A DNA stretch of 62,425 bases from Deltaproteobacteria bacterium (GTDB lineage: Bacteria; Myxococcota_A; Polyangia; Haliangiales; Haliangiaceae). The position numbers were made by a program, and so were the translations under genes. How positions within the stretch are numbered: the first letter of the stretch is position 1; each line of letters starts with the position of its first letter. The stretch lies in assembly GCA_013812655.1 (NCBI GenBank), contig JACCTC010000373.1, positions 1-62,425 of the forward strand, written 5' to 3'. Below the pieces are notes generated by a model. That model was not told where the DNA came from. It worked only from the letters and a program-made list of their open reading frames with translations, and made no database searches. Of this stretch, positions 61,996-62,425 are shown one piece after another.

Positions 61996-62425
61996 TCACC
62001 CCGGCTCGAAGCGGACCGACGCTTCGCGCGCGGCGACGTCGAGCACGAGCCGACCGGTGACCTCGGCGCCGCGCTCGGTGAAGAACGTCGCCTGGCGCGT
62101 CTTGCCGGTCGCGATCAGATCGCGAAGCTGCTTGGTCGTCAGCTTGCGACCCGCGATCTCGAACCAGACCACGAACCGGCACCCGTTGCGCCAGCGGTCG
62201 CAGCCCCACCCGCGGTTGCCGGCGATCAGCACGCCCGCCTTGCAGCGCGGACACCCGAGCTCCGCCGTCGACGAGGGCGTCGGCCTGGCTGACGTCGCCG
62301 ATCGCGACGGCTTCAATGCGTTCGGTGGCTTCGGTGGCTTCGGTGGCTTCGCGGCCGCCGGTCGCGTGGCGCGCTTGGGTGCGGACGGCGAGGGACCTGC
62401 GTCGCGCGGCCGATGGGTCTTCGAC
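61996..62425 (-). CDS. Topoisomerase-type C-terminal zinc-ribbon protein, 5' end beyond window
   Basis: The frame is open through the right edge, giving at least 143 residues. After a Pro/Lys/Ala-rich linker (RATRPAAAKPPKPPKPP) comes a domain with GCPRCKAGVLIAGNRGWGCDRWRNGCRFVVWFEIAGRKLT. This CPXC...GC...GC layout and the FVVW...AGRKLTTKQLRDLIATGKT ending match the repeat found at the C-terminus of DNA topoisomerase III-like proteins. The main body may therefore be a topoisomerase, or another enzyme that borrowed the domain. The 9-bp unit GGTGGCTTC repeated at 62323-62349 encodes the KPP repeats. Confidence 0.65.
   Translation of the reverse strand, partial: SKTHRPRDAGPSPSAPKRATRPAAAKPPKPPKPPNALKPSRSATSARPTPSSTAELGCPRCKAGVLIAGNRGWGCDRWRNGCRFVVWFEIAGRKLTTKQLRDLIATGKTRQATFFTERGAEVTGRLVLDVAAREASVRFEPG

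Noticed and set aside
1..62425. tRNA, rRNA, CRISPR array, IS element or prophage
   Set aside because: I found no cloverleaf, no spaced direct repeats of CRISPR type, and no transposase, integrase or phage genes.

Overview
The window looks like chromosomal DNA of a myxobacterium-like member of the Myxococcota, perhaps a Kofleriaceae/Haliangiales relative. This is inferred from style, not from a marker gene. The DNA is very GC-rich (roughly 70% by eye). It carries three Ser/Thr kinases, an FHA-GGDEF protein, large sensor kinases, a caspase-like protease, a 1100-residue TPR protein and many lipoproteins with Pro-, Gly- or Asp-rich linkers. I saw no tRNA, rRNA, IS element, prophage or CRISPR array.

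Layout. 1-2.3 kb: a BASS-family transporter cut by the left edge, a beta-propeller lipoprotein and a small membrane protein. 2.5-6.7 kb: an exported PCMT-like methyltransferase converging on a four-gene operon (lipoprotein, ECF sigma factor, zinc anti-sigma factor, caspase/beta-barrel protein) whose last three genes are joined by GTGA overlaps. 6.9-10.8 kb: a DUF4336-type protein, a Tat-exported epimerase, a zinc-ribbon/PYQ-rich/GRAM-like protein and the truncated remnant of a copper type II monooxygenase. 10.8-16.7 kb: a DUF1302-like outer-membrane protein plus a LolA-like partner, a GlsB-type membrane protein, and an SMI1/KNR4 protein with a histone-H1-like tail. 16.8-29.6 kb: signalling and housekeeping genes (kinase, FHA-GGDEF, exported pyrophosphatase, adenosine deaminase, crotonase, YebC, RluA, second kinase with a TPR protein and a Gly-rich lipoprotein).

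29.7-38.3 kb is one gene for a cyclic beta-1,2-glucan synthase of about 2870 residues. 38.3-46.9 kb holds a MYG1-like protein, a pseudogene of a flavin oxidoreductase, lipoproteins, a third kinase and a frameshifted flavin amine oxidase fused to cyclic-nucleotide-binding-like domains. 46.9-52.4 kb has the TPR protein and a di-haem cytochrome operon. 53-62.4 kb has a Baeyer-Villiger monooxygenase, two histidine kinases, a beta-alanine-type transaminase and, at the right edge, the end of a topoisomerase-like zinc-ribbon protein.

Two window-wide patterns stand out. First, a 34-48 bp palindromic repeat occurs three times, each time inside a coding region and each time read in a different frame. 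Second, many genes that start a transcription unit lack a Shine-Dalgarno sequence and instead have a TANNNT box 5-8 nt before the start codon. That is what leaderless transcription would look like. I used this pattern to choose several start codons, and the reader should treat those choices as inference.
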